Numbered from the stretch's first letter, positions 1 through 6,985 are shown. The stretch: 10,668 nucleotides of DNA from an uncultured Collinsella sp. (GCA_900752345.1 CAADVA010000055.1:1-10668); one strand, 5' to 3'. Notes: a model not told the origin generated them from the sequence alone. Program-made: numbers and translations.

Positions 1-1023
1 CTCGCAGAGCAACTTGGCAATCTGGACGGCGTTGGTTGCCGCGCCCTTACGGATTTGGTCGCCGCAGCACCAGAAGGTGATGCCACGCGCAGCCTCGGGG
101 TTCGAGATGTCGCGGCGCACGCGACCGACCCAAATCAGGTCCTGGTCGGACGTATCCATCGGCATGGGGAAGCGGTCGTGCGCATCCTCGGCGCTCATGT
201 CGTCAACCAGCTTCACGCCCGGAGCGGCAGCCAGCGCAGCACGGGCTTCCTCTACCGTGATGTCGCGCTCAAACTCGAGCGTAATGCTCTCGGAATGCGA
301 GCGCAGCACTGGCACGCGCACACAGGTGCAGTTCACACGCAGCTCGGGCAGGTGCATGATCTTGCGGCCCTCGTTTTGCAGCTTCATTTCCTCGGAAGTA
401 AAGCCCTCCTCCTTGACGCCACCGATCTGCGGAATCAGGTTGCTCGCCAGCTGAGCGGCAAAGGTGCGCGGCTCGGGAATCTCCTCGCCACGGCCCAGGG
501 CGGCAAGCTGTGCTTCGAGCTCGGCCATACCGGGGGCACCGGCGCCCGAAGCTGCCTGATACGTAGAAACGATCATACGCTTCACGCCGGCAAGCTGGTG
601 CAGCGGCCAGGTAGGAACCAGGCCGATGATAGTTGCGCAGTTGGGGTTAGCGATAAGGCCGTGATGCCACTTGATGTCATCGGCGTTGATCTCGGGCACG
701 ACCAGCGGCACCTCGGGATCCATGCGGAAGGCATGGCTGTTGTCGACCACGACGGCGCCGCGCTTGACGGCCTCGGGCAGCAGCTCCTTCGCGATGTCGT
801 CGCCAGCGGCGCCAAGCACAATGTCGCAGCCCTCAAAGGCCTCGGAGCAAGCCTCTTCGATCACGATTTGCTCGCCGCGGAACTCGACGGTTTTGCCCGC
901 GGAGCGTGCGCTCGCCAGCAGCTTGAGCTTGCCAACCGGAAACTCCTGCTCGTTGAGGCACTCGAGCATCTGGGTGCCCACGGCTCCCGTCGCGCCCAAA
1001 ATAGCAACCGTGTACTGTTTCAT
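1..1023 (-). CDS. asd: aspartate-semialdehyde dehydrogenase (C-terminus cut by window edge)
   Basis: NADPH-dependent reductive dephosphorylation of L-aspartyl-4-phosphate to L-aspartate-4-semialdehyde, the branch point to diaminopimelate/lysine, threonine and methionine; cytoplasmic. The 341 visible residues open with the Rossmann dinucleotide motif (ILGATGAVG, residues 8-16). They carry the active-site cysteine in NPNCAT (Cys129), the substrate-binding stretch RVPVLRSHSE, and the C-terminal helix signature QIRKGAATNAVQIA, which runs off the left edge. Family proteins are about 330-370 residues, so only a few residues are missing. The ATG at 1021-1023 follows a GGGGGA ribosome site. The residue after the catalytic Cys is Ala where NPNCST is common, a minor variant. 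It lies downstream of lysC on the same strand, about 170 nt away, with a possible terminator between, so it may have its own promoter, which I could not place. Family assignment is very secure. Confidence 0.97.
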   Translation of the reverse strand, partial: MKQYTVAILGATGAVGTQMLECLNEQEFPVGKLKLLASARSAGKTVEFRGEQIVIEEACSEAFEGCDIVLGAAGDDIAKELLPEAVKRGAVVVDNSHAFRMDPEVPLVVPEINADDIKWHHGLIANPNCATIIGLVPTWPLHQLAGVKRMIVSTYQAASGAGAPGMAELEAQLAALGRGEEIPEPRTFAAQLASNLIPQIGGVKEEGFTSEEMKLQNEGRKIMHLPELRVNCTCVRVPVLRSHSESITLEFERDITVEEARAALAAAPGVKLVDDMSAEDAHDRFPMPMDTSDQDLIWVGRVRRDISNPEAARGITFWCCGDQIRKGAATNAVQIAKLLCE

Positions 1024-1087
1024 GCTTCCCCCTTTAAAGGTTGTGGCTTTTGCCCGCACGCCGAGCAGGCCGATTATTGTTGCCAGT

Positions 1088-1124
1088 GTATACAAGAACG
1101 GGGCGGACACGAAACCCGCCCCGT
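1088..1124 (-). terminator. possible rho-independent terminator between lysC and asd
   Basis: A 9-bp GC-rich stem (1098-1106 with 1116-1124) closes a 9-nt loop and, read on the minus strand, is followed by the moderately U-rich TTCTTGTATA. It lies about 70 nt after the lysC stop. The tail is not a clean U-run, so termination may be partial, setting the lysC/asd ratio. Confidence 0.45.
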
Positions 1125-1146
1125 CGAAACGAAACCGAAACGAAAC
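1110..1146. repeat. short GTTTCG repeat cluster
   Basis: Five copies of CGAAAC (GTTTCG on the lysC strand) start at 1110, 1125, 1130, 1136 and 1141. Adjacent copies are spaced 5-6 nt apart and sometimes share a base. They sit in the lysC-asd spacer just upstream (in lysC transcription sense) of, and partly within, the hairpin. No function is evident. Confidence 0.5.
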
Positions 1147-1195
1147 GCCATGCCGTAGATTTATGAGACATGCCCAAAAATTTACCGAGCCGTCG

Positions 1196-2584
1196 CTACT
1201 TTTTGAGCGCGGCTAGGGCGGGATCGACCGGCGCAGGAGCCTCCAGGTCGGAGACCTTCACAATGCCGTTCTCGTCGGAGAAGGCACGGTAAATGGTCTG
1301 AATCGCCAGGTCGAAGTCCTTCTCCTCGACGCCGATGATGATGTTGATCTCGTCGCAGCTCTGCGAAATCATGCGCACGCTCACGCCGGCCTGGCCTAGC
1401 ATGCCAAACAGGTGGCCGGAAATACCAGCGCGGCCGCGCAGGTTACGGCCGACGGTCGCGATGAGCGCCAGGCCCTCGACAACCTCGATCTCGAGCGGCT
1501 CGACCTCCTGCTGAATGTCGCCCACGAGTGAGTACAGCGAATCGTGCACATCCTGCTCCTGTACCACGGCGCCAAAGCGGTCGACGCCGGTGGGCATATG
1601 CTCGACGGAAACGTCATAGCGCTCGAAGACCGAAAGCGCGCGGCGCATAAAGCCGACACGGGGCTTGGTACGGTCGCGAGCCACGTTGATGGCGACAAAG
1701 CCGCGCTTGCCGGTCACGCCGGTAATGATGGGCTCTGCCTCGCCCTCATCAGCCGTCTCGCTAATGATGGTGCCGGGGTCCTGCGGCGCATTGGTGTTCT
1801 TGATGACCAGCGGAATACCCGCCTCGCGCACGGGGAACACGGCCTCCTCGTGCAGGACGCTCGCGCCCATGTACGAAAGCTCGCGCAGCTCCTCGTAGGT
1901 AACGCGCGCAATGGGCTGAGCCTCGGGAACAATACGCGGATCGGCAGAGTAGAAGCCCGAAACGTCGGTCCAGTTCTCGTACAGGTCGGCGCCCAGGCAC
2001 TTAGCCAGGATCGAGCCCGAGATATCGCCGCCGCCACGATCGAGCAGCTTAATCTGGCCCTCACGCGTCGCGCCGTAGAAACCGGGCATAACAAAGCCGC
2101 CCTGCTGACCGTATTCCTGCACCAGCTCGGAGGTGCGATTCATGCTGAGCGTGCCGTCGTGATGGAACGCTACAACCGTCGCGGCGTCCAGGAACGGCAG
2201 GCCCAGGTACTCGGCCATCAGGCGGGCGGTAAAGTACTCGCCGCGGCTCACGAGCTCCTCGGTGGAGTAACCGCCCGAGCGAGCACGCTCGGCAAAGGCC
2301 GCGAACTCCTCGCGAATGGGATAGGCGAGCTCCAGCTCGTCAGCAATATCAAAGTAGCGCTGGCCAATGTCCTCGAGCAGCTCCTCGCACGACACGTGGT
2401 ACTTAACGTGCGCGTTAACCAGGTAGAGCAGGTCGGTCACCTTGGTGTCGCCCTTAAAGCGGCGACCGCAGGCGGAAACCACCACAAAACGGCGGGCCGG
2501 GGCGGCATCGACAAAGGCATTAATCTTTTTTCAAATTTCTGGGGCGGCGACCGACGAGCCGCCAAACTTCGCAATCTTAATCAT
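1196..2584 (-). CDS. lysC: aspartate kinase, reading frame interrupted by an in-frame TGA at codon 18
   Basis: ATP-dependent phosphorylation of L-aspartate, first step of the aspartate family pathway; cytoplasmic. From the ATG at 2582-2584 the frame gives MIKIAKFGGSS, the amino-acid-kinase nucleotide-binding start, then TGA at 2531-2533, then continues in the same frame for the rest of the protein. Visible landmarks are VVVSACGRR and DTKVTDLL, the kinase core near LLDRGGGDISGSI, and ENWTDVSGFYSADPRIV. Two C-terminal ACT domains follow, around EHMPTGVDRFGAVV and GRAGISGHLFGMLGQAGVSVRMISQS, which would sense lysine and/or threonine. The uninterrupted part can only start at GTG 2483-2485, which would drop the KFGGSS loop and probably kill activity. 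The conserved RGGSD reads RGGGD here (codon 186). Length without the stop, about 461 residues, fits the family. It is divergent from thrC. It could be a pseudogene or carry a sequence error; family identity is secure. Confidence 0.9.
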
Positions 2585-2688
2585 GGGCTGGAGGTTACCT
2601 TTCTAAAAAGCCTCTGCGAACCTATTTTGCGCGCTCTGATACCATGGTTTCACCGATTGGGACCAAGGCATCCGAGGAGCAGTGTTAT
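2585..2688. promoter_or_regulatory. divergent lysC / thrC control region
   Basis: This 104-nt spacer separates the two divergent starts and must hold both promoters unless they lie inside the genes. I found no convincing -35/-10 pair on either strand; the plus-strand TATTTT near 2623 is at best a weak -10. No T-box, riboswitch or leader peptide rich in Thr or Lys codons is visible. Assignment rests on geometry alone. Confidence 0.35.
2674..2679 (+). promoter_or_regulatory. thrC ribosome binding site (decides start)
   Basis: GAGGAG sits 9 nt before the ATG at 2689 and fixes that start. The in-frame ATG at 2644 has no comparable site and would add 15 residues ahead of the usual threonine synthase N-terminus (MGTYHSTRG). 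Confidence 0.75.
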
Positions 2689-4206
2689 ATGGGAACTTAT
2701 CATAGTACACGAGGACGCACTTTATCGTGCTCAAGTAAGGTGGCAATCCGCACCGGCATCGCTCCCGACGGGGGTTTGTTTGTCTCGGACGAGCTCGGCA
2801 CCCAGCAGGTCGATATCAGCTCGCTTGCAGCTAAATCGTACTTTGAAATCGCTCAAGATGTGTTGGGAATGTTACTGAATGATTACACGGCCGAAGAAAT
2901 TTCGGCGTGTGTCGACGAGGCATACCGCGGCACGTTCGCGAGTGAAGAGGTTACGCCGCTCGTCAAACTCGACGCTGCGCCGGGCGCTGACGCCCCTCAG
3001 ACCTATGTGATGGAGCTCTTTGGCGGCCCCACAAGCGCCTTCAAGGACGTCGCCCTGCAGATGCTCCCCCGCCTCATGGCCCGCACTTCCGCCAAGGACG
3101 GCGGTGCCGAGCGCATTATGATTGTCACCGCCACATCGGGCGACACGGGCAAGGCAGCACTCGCTGGCTTTGCCGACGCCCCGGGCACGGGCATCACCGT
3201 CTTTTATCCCGAAGGCAAGGTCAGTCGTGTCCAGAATCTGCAGATGTCCACACAGGAAGGCGATAACGTCGCCGTCTGTGGCATCCGCGGCAACTTCGAC
3301 GATGCCCAGAGTGCCGTCAAGCGCATCTTTGCCGATAAGGAGCTTGCCGAGCGTCTTGAAGCCGCCGGCACGGTGCTTTCGAGCGCCAACTCCATCAACG
3401 TCGGCCGCCTGGTGCCGCAGGTTGTCTACTACTTTGCCGCCTATGCGCAGCTGCTGCGCGCCGGCGCCATCGAGGCCGGCGACGCCGTTGAGTTCTGCGT
3501 CCCGACCGGCAACTTTGGCGACATCCTGGCCGGCTACTATGCCAAGCGCATGGGTCTGCCCGTCGCCAAGCTCATCGTCGCGAGCGACAAGAACAACGTT
3601 CTGGCTGACTTCCTGACCACCGGCGTTTACGACCGCAACCGTCCGTTCTTCACGACCATCTCGCCGTCGATGGACATCCTCATCAGCTCTAACCTGGAGC
3701 GCATGCTGTACTTCCTGTCCGATGGCGACTGCGAGCTTGTTGCCGGCCTTATGGAGCAGCTAGCACAGACTGGTCGCTACGAGGTTCCCGCCGACCTGCT
3801 GGCAAAAATTCAGAGCGTCTTTGGCTGCGGTTGGGCCAGCGAGGACGAGGTCCGCGCTGCCATCAAGAGCTGCTGGGACGCGAACGGCTACGTGATTGAC
3901 CCGCACACCGCTTGCGGCTATCACGTCTTTGAAAAGGTCGCTCCCGCCGAGGGCGCCAAGGCCCGCGTGCTGCTTTCGACCGCCAGCCCCTACAAGTTCC
4001 CGCGCGCCTGCTGCGACGCCCTGGGGCTCGGCGTTCCCGAGGACGACTTTGAGGCTATGCGCGTGCTCGAGCAGGCAACCAACACGGTTGCCCCGGTCCA
4101 ACTCGCCGAGCTCGAGTCCATGCCCGTCCGCTTCGAAGACGTCTGCGACGTAGCCGATATGGCCAACTACGTAGAGTCTGCAGCAAAAAAGATGGCTACC
4201 AACTAA
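2689..4206 (+). CDS. thrC: threonine synthase
   Basis: PLP-dependent conversion of O-phospho-L-homoserine to L-threonine and phosphate, last step of threonine synthesis; cytoplasmic. The 505 residues match the long threonine synthase form. The N-terminus is MGTYHSTRG. The PLP Schiff-base lysine is in GPTSAFKD (Lys119). TATSGDTGKAAL and PTGNFGDILAG form the cofactor and phosphate-binding loops, and SPSMDILISSNLERML is a further family signature. The start at 2689 is set by GAGGAG. A strong terminator follows at 4220. The next gene, thrB, supplies its substrate, but the terminator and a long palindrome separate them, so thrB may be partly or wholly independently expressed. No oddities in sequence. 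Confidence 0.97.
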   Translation: MGTYHSTRGRTLSCSSKVAIRTGIAPDGGLFVSDELGTQQVDISSLAAKSYFEIAQDVLGMLLNDYTAEEISACVDEAYRGTFASEEVTPLVKLDAAPGADAPQTYVMELFGGPTSAFKDVALQMLPRLMARTSAKDGGAERIMIVTATSGDTGKAALAGFADAPGTGITVFYPEGKVSRVQNLQMSTQEGDNVAVCGIRGNFDDAQSAVKRIFADKELAERLEAAGTVLSSANSINVGRLVPQVVYYFAAYAQLLRAGAIEAGDAVEFCVPTGNFGDILAGYYAKRMGLPVAKLIVASDKNNVLADFLTTGVYDRNRPFFTTISPSMDILISSNLERMLYFLSDGDCELVAGLMEQLAQTGRYEVPADLLAKIQSVFGCGWASEDEVRAAIKSCWDANGYVIDPHTACGYHVFEKVAPAEGAKARVLLSTASPYKFPRACCDALGLGVPEDDFEAMRVLEQATNTVAPVQLAELESMPVRFEDVCDVADMANYVESAAKKMATN

Positions 4207-4219
4207 AACCCCTTATAAG

Positions 4220-4254
4220 GCGCCGGCGAAAGCCGGCGCACCTTCTTTTTATTT
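4220..4254 (+). terminator. rho-independent terminator after thrC
   Basis: A perfect 8-bp GC stem, GCGCCGGC with GCCGGCGC, caps a GAAA tetraloop. It is followed by CCTTCTTTTTATTT. It begins 13 nt after the thrC stop and looks efficient, which argues against simple thrC-thrB readthrough. Confidence 0.88.
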
Positions 4255-4282
4255 AGCTTTCGGGATGATGACGAGCATGCGA

Positions 4283-4394
4283 GCGGGTCTGGCCGTTTAG
4301 TTCGTCGCGAGTTCCGCACGAGCCGGAAAGCACTTAATGCGCTTTCCGAGCGAGCCAGGACTGCCCGAGCAGCGAACTAAACGGCCAGACCCGC
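4283..4394. repeat. 112-nt inverted repeat in the thrB leader
   Basis: Two perfectly complementary 22-nt arms (4283-4304 and 4373-4394) enclose 68 nt. Inside is a second stem of 8 bp (CGGAAAGC at 4324-4331 with GCTTTCCG at 4341-4348), plus scattered extra pairing (4310-4315 with 4358-4362). The outer arm ends 2 nt before the thrB Shine-Dalgarno. There is no U-tract, so it is not a classic terminator. It contains no credible gene: the in-frame ATG at 4337 is only an upstream extension of thrB without a ribosome site. It could be an RNA leader structure, a protein-binding palindrome or a small mobile palindromic element; I do not recognise it. Confidence 0.9.
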
Positions 4395-4396
4395 CC

Positions 4397-4402
4397 AGGA
4401 GG
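4397..4402 (+). promoter_or_regulatory. thrB ribosome binding site abutting the palindrome
   Basis: AGGAGG lies 6 nt before the ATG at 4409 and 2 nt after the right arm of the inverted repeat. The site is not itself paired in the outer stem, so the hairpin would sit immediately 5' of the ribosome footprint. Confidence 0.85.
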
Positions 4403-4408
4403 ACCCAC

Positions 4409-5290
4409 ATGATCAAAATCACCGTCCCGGCAACCAGCGCAAACCTAGGCATCGGCTACGACACCCTCGGCATGGCCGTCAGCCTCTACTCGCACTTTAC
4501 CTTCGAGCGCGCCGACAAGCTCACCATCACGGGCTGCCCCGAGGAGTTCCAAAACGAGAACAACCTAGTCTACGTGAGCTTTGTGGATGCACTGGCTGCA
4601 TGGGGCGAGCCGGCCTTCCCCGTCGCCATTGACATTCAGACTGACGTTCCCGTCGCCCGCGGCCTGGGCTCCAGCTCCACCTGCGTCGTCGCCGGCATTA
4701 TGGCCGCCGCCGCACTGACAGGCCACACCGTCGACCGCGCCGAGCTCGTCCGCATTGCCACCGAGGTCGAGGGCCATCCCGATAACGTCGCCCCCGCTAT
4801 CCTGGGCGGCGCCGTCTGCTCCTTTACGCCGACCGATTCGCTCCCCCAGTGCCTGCGCTACGAGGTGAGCGATCGTTTGCGTTTTATTACCGTGATTCCA
4901 CCTTACGAGGTGCATACGAGCGAGGCGCGCAAGGTCGTGCCGCAGGAGATTCCGCTCTCCACCGCCGTGTGGCAGATGGGCCGCATCGCCGGCATGACGC
5001 GCGGCTTGGAGACTGGTGACCTGAACCTGATTGCTGCCGCTAATGACGACCGCATTCAGGAGCCCTATCGTCGCCGCCTGATTCCCGACTACAACGCCGT
5101 GCGCGACACCTGCCTTAACGGCGGCGCTAAGACCATCTGGATTAGTGGCTCGGGCTCGACCCTCATGGCTGTAACCGACGACACCATCGTGGCAAAGTTC
5201 CTGCAGGTCAAGCTGCGCGAGCAGTTCCCTAAGTGTGATACGCATATTCTGACGTGCGACACCGAGGGCGCTCAAATCGAATACCTGTAG
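4409..5290 (+). CDS. thrB: homoserine kinase
   Basis: ATP-dependent phosphorylation of L-homoserine to O-phosphohomoserine, the substrate of the threonine synthase encoded just upstream; GHMP kinase superfamily, cytoplasmic. The 293 residues show the N-terminal PATSANLGIGYDTLG motif (7-21), the ATP phosphate-binding loop RGLGSSST (84-91), EGHPDNV (121-127), and the C-terminal glycine-rich SGSGST (246-251). Length is normal for the family. The start is fixed by AGGAGG. The 5' side carries a 112-nt palindrome, and the TAG stop lies inside the left arm of a second, 187-nt palindrome. No promoter could be placed between the thrC terminator and the start. Convergent with engB. Confidence 0.97.
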   Translation: MIKITVPATSANLGIGYDTLGMAVSLYSHFTFERADKLTITGCPEEFQNENNLVYVSFVDALAAWGEPAFPVAIDIQTDVPVARGLGSSSTCVVAGIMAAAALTGHTVDRAELVRIATEVEGHPDNVAPAILGGAVCSFTPTDSLPQCLRYEVSDRLRFITVIPPYEVHTSEARKVVPQEIPLSTAVWQMGRIAGMTRGLETGDLNLIAAANDDRIQEPYRRRLIPDYNAVRDTCLNGGAKTIWISGSGSTLMAVTDDTIVAKFLQVKLREQFPKCDTHILTCDTEGAQIEYL

Positions 5291-5470
5291 ACATCGCCGA
5301 TCGGTCTGTCCGGGCCACCCAGGGGCATCCCCTTAAAAACGTCCTCGCACTTGAGGCCCGCTTATCCTGCTCCCTCGGAGCTGCGGATAAGCGGGCCTCG
5401 TGCTGCGGAATGTTTTTAAGGGGATGCCCCTGGGTGGCCCTATGGTAACGTGACTGGCGATGTCTACAGG
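5284..5470. repeat. 187-nt nested palindrome between thrB and engB
   Basis: Four stacked sets of complementary arms share one centre. The outermost are 15 bp (5284-5298 with 5456-5470; CCTGTAGACATCGCC and its complement). Next are 29 bp, perfect (5312-5340 with 5412-5440), then GCAC/GTGC (5347-5350 with 5400-5403). Inside these are 15 bp (5353-5367 with 5385-5399) and an apical 5 bp (5369-5373 with 5377-5381) around a 3-nt loop. The outer arm overlaps the thrB stop codon. The symmetry makes opposite strands encode matching peptides, so ORFs here are artefacts. No flanking target-site duplication is evident. It could be a MITE-like element, a bidirectional terminator or an RNase III target; unassigned. 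Confidence 0.95.
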
Positions 5471-5548
5471 GACCCACGCTTTGAAGGGGCGCCGGGCTGA
5501 AATTATGACTTTTTATTGGTAGGGGCTCTTGCTAGGCTGGAGCACTTA

Positions 5549-6139
5549 TTAGAGGCAGGCCTCGGCGATGCGCTTTTTGAGCTCGTCGATGCCGGTGCCG
5601 GTCTGGGAGCTTGTGATGATCACATTCTCGGCCGGGACGTTGAGCTGCTTTTTGATAGCTGCTGCCTGGCGGGCCTGCTGGGTGCGGCTGAGCTTGTCGG
5701 CCTTGGTAAGGCAGACGATAAAGTTGAACTCGTTGCCCTGCAGATAGTCGATCATGTCGTGGTCGAGCTTACTGGGGTCGTGGCGGATATCCACCAGCGA
5801 GACGACCAGATTAAAACTGCGCTCGGAGTCAAAGAAATCGCCGATGAGCTCGGCCCAGCGGTCGCGCTCGGCCTTGGAACGGCGGGCGAAACCATAGCCC
5901 GGAAGGTCGACAAAGTGCACGTCGTCAGCCTCGAAGAAATTAATGTTGCTCGTCTTGCCCGGCGTACTCGAAACCTTGACCAGATTCTTGCGGCCAAAGA
6001 GCTTGTTCATAATCGACGACTTGCCTACGTTGGAGCGGCCGACAAAACTTACCTCGGGACAGGTGGACTCGGGAATCTGTGAAACCTTGCCGTAGCTGGC
6101 GACGAACTTGGCAAGCTGGTAGTTGATGGAATCGGCCAT
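5549..6139 (-). CDS. engB: ribosome-biogenesis GTPase EngB/YsxC (YihA)
   Basis: TRAFAC-class small GTPase needed for assembly of the large ribosomal subunit; cytoplasmic, ribosome-associated. The 196 residues match the usual length of about 195. G1 is GRSNVGKS (34-41), the switch I threonine is in STPGKT (58-63), G3 is DLPG (78-81) followed by the typical YGFA, G4 is TKAD (145-148), and the G5-like SS is at 177-178. The start at 6139 is fixed by AAGGAG five nt upstream; an ATG at 6163 would add eight residues without a ribosome site. It begins 38 nt after the mtnN stop on the same strand, suggesting cotranscription. Its 3' end faces thrB across the big palindrome. Confidence 0.97.
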   Translation of the reverse strand: MADSINYQLAKFVASYGKVSQIPESTCPEVSFVGRSNVGKSSIMNKLFGRKNLVKVSSTPGKTSNINFFEADDVHFVDLPGYGFARRSKAERDRWAELIGDFFDSERSFNLVVSLVDIRHDPSKLDHDMIDYLQGNEFNFIVCLTKADKLSRTQQARQAAAIKKQLNVPAENVIITSSQTGTGIDELKKRIAEACL

Positions 6140-6177
6140 GGACACTCCTTGGTCGTAGGTCACTTACAACAAACGGG

Positions 6178-6918
6178 TTAGCACGCTGCAGCAATGCGGC
6201 GAACGATATCGAGCGTGATGCTACTCGCGGTGCGGGCATACTCATCCAGATCAAACTCACGCTCGCAAAATGCATCGTATGCCTCGTCACAATTATCGCT
6301 GATAGCACGCAGCACCAAGCAATCGACACCGTTCTTGGTCGCGATATGGGCGATTGCCGCGCCCTCCATCTCGACACAATCGGCGTGCGTCGCCTCGATG
6401 GCGGCATTGCGCATAACATCGCCCGTCACAAAGCGGTCGCCCGTGGCAATGGTTCCGCACAGGAACTGCTTGGGATCATCGCCCGCAGCGGTATCGAGAA
6501 CCCCGGCATCGACAAAACCATGATCTTTGAGCACGGCACCGGCAATCTGCACGAGGGCACCCGTTGAAGCAAACTCCTCAAGTTCCGGAGCAGACTCTGC
6601 GATGAGTGCCGTATCGGTATCCAGATAGCGCAGGCACCTGCCTATAACCACGTCGTTAATATGAAGTTTAGGGTTTAAACCACCCGCAATACCCGAAAAC
6701 ACAACAGCCTGCGGGGCATATTTGCTAATGAGGTGCTGCGTTGCAGCGGCAGCATTCACGGTACCCATGCCAGCAGTCGTGGCAACGACCGTCAGGCCGT
6801 CAAGCTCGCCGCTTACGACTGTCAGACCGGCCTCCTGTGCTACCTGCGCACCGTCAAGCTCCTCTTTAATCTGCGCGACCTCTTTTTCAAGTGCCCCGAT
6901 AATCGCGATGGTGGCCAT
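6178..6918 (-). CDS. mtnN: 5'-methylthioadenosine/S-adenosylhomocysteine nucleosidase
   Basis: Hydrolyses the glycosidic bond of 5'-methylthioadenosine, S-adenosylhomocysteine and 5'-deoxyadenosine, releasing adenine; methyl-cycle housekeeping, cytoplasmic. In 246 residues it has the N-terminal IAIIGALEKEV with catalytic Glu near position 11, FSGIAGGL (74-81), TGDRFV (159-164), the nucleoside-binding VEMEGAAIAHIA (182-193) and RAISDN, whose Asp208 is the usual general acid. The start at 6918 follows GGGGGA; an ATG at 6969 would add 17 unconserved residues. Radical-SAM enzymes such as PflA do not in general release 5'-deoxyadenosine, so its nearness to pflA is probably incidental. Likely an operon with engB. 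Confidence 0.95.
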   Translation of the reverse strand: MATIAIIGALEKEVAQIKEELDGAQVAQEAGLTVVSGELDGLTVVATTAGMGTVNAAAATQHLISKYAPQAVVFSGIAGGLNPKLHINDVVIGRCLRYLDTDTALIAESAPELEEFASTGALVQIAGAVLKDHGFVDAGVLDTAAGDDPKQFLCGTIATGDRFVTGDVMRNAAIEATHADCVEMEGAAIAHIATKNGVDCLVLRAISDNCDEAYDAFCEREFDLDEYARTASSITLDIVRRIAAAC

Positions 6919-6956
6919 ACCGTCCCCCAAACCCATAAACAACTCGTATCCACGGT

Positions 6957-6985
6957 ATGGTACCAGCAATTAAGAGCTATTCGAA
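6957..6985 (-). promoter_or_regulatory. possible mtnN promoter
   Basis: On the minus strand an extended -10-like TGGTACCAT (hexamer TACCAT at 6957-6962) lies 17 nt from a weak -35, TTCGAA (6980-6985). Transcription would start about 30 nt before the mtnN ATG. Each hexamer matches consensus only in part. The rest of the 156-nt gap up to 7074 shows no gene and no clear terminator for the upstream hydrolase gene. Confidence 0.3.

Noticed and set aside
55..1158. Long plus-strand ORF (367 aa) opposite asd
   Set aside because: It is the antisense shadow of asd in GC-rich DNA. It shows no recognisable domain, while the minus strand gives a full, motif-perfect Asd.
2644..2688. Longer thrC start at the ATG at 2644
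   Set aside because: No ribosome site precedes it, whereas GAGGAG fits 2689 and the resulting MGTYHSTRG is the usual family start.
1544..2878. Long plus-strand ORF (444 aa) spanning antisense lysC and the thrC start
   Set aside because: It overlaps two certain genes in other frames, has no family features, and its length comes from codon bias on the opposite strand.
4337..4408. Upstream ATG extension of thrB
   Set aside because: The added residues come from within the inverted repeat and resemble no GHMP kinase N-terminus; AGGAGG supports 4409.
4207..4408. Threonine attenuator, T-box or riboswitch before thrB
   Set aside because: No Thr-rich leader peptide, no T-box consensus and no antiterminator/terminator pair are visible; the structure here is a simple long inverted repeat.
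5229..5477. Small ORFs on both strands inside the 187-nt palindrome
   Set aside because: They encode matching peptides (RATQGHPLKN on both strands) only because the DNA is palindromic, so they are artefacts of symmetry.
5516..6082. Plus-strand ORF (188 aa) opposite engB
   Set aside because: Antisense shadow of a certain GTPase gene with all G motifs on the minus strand.
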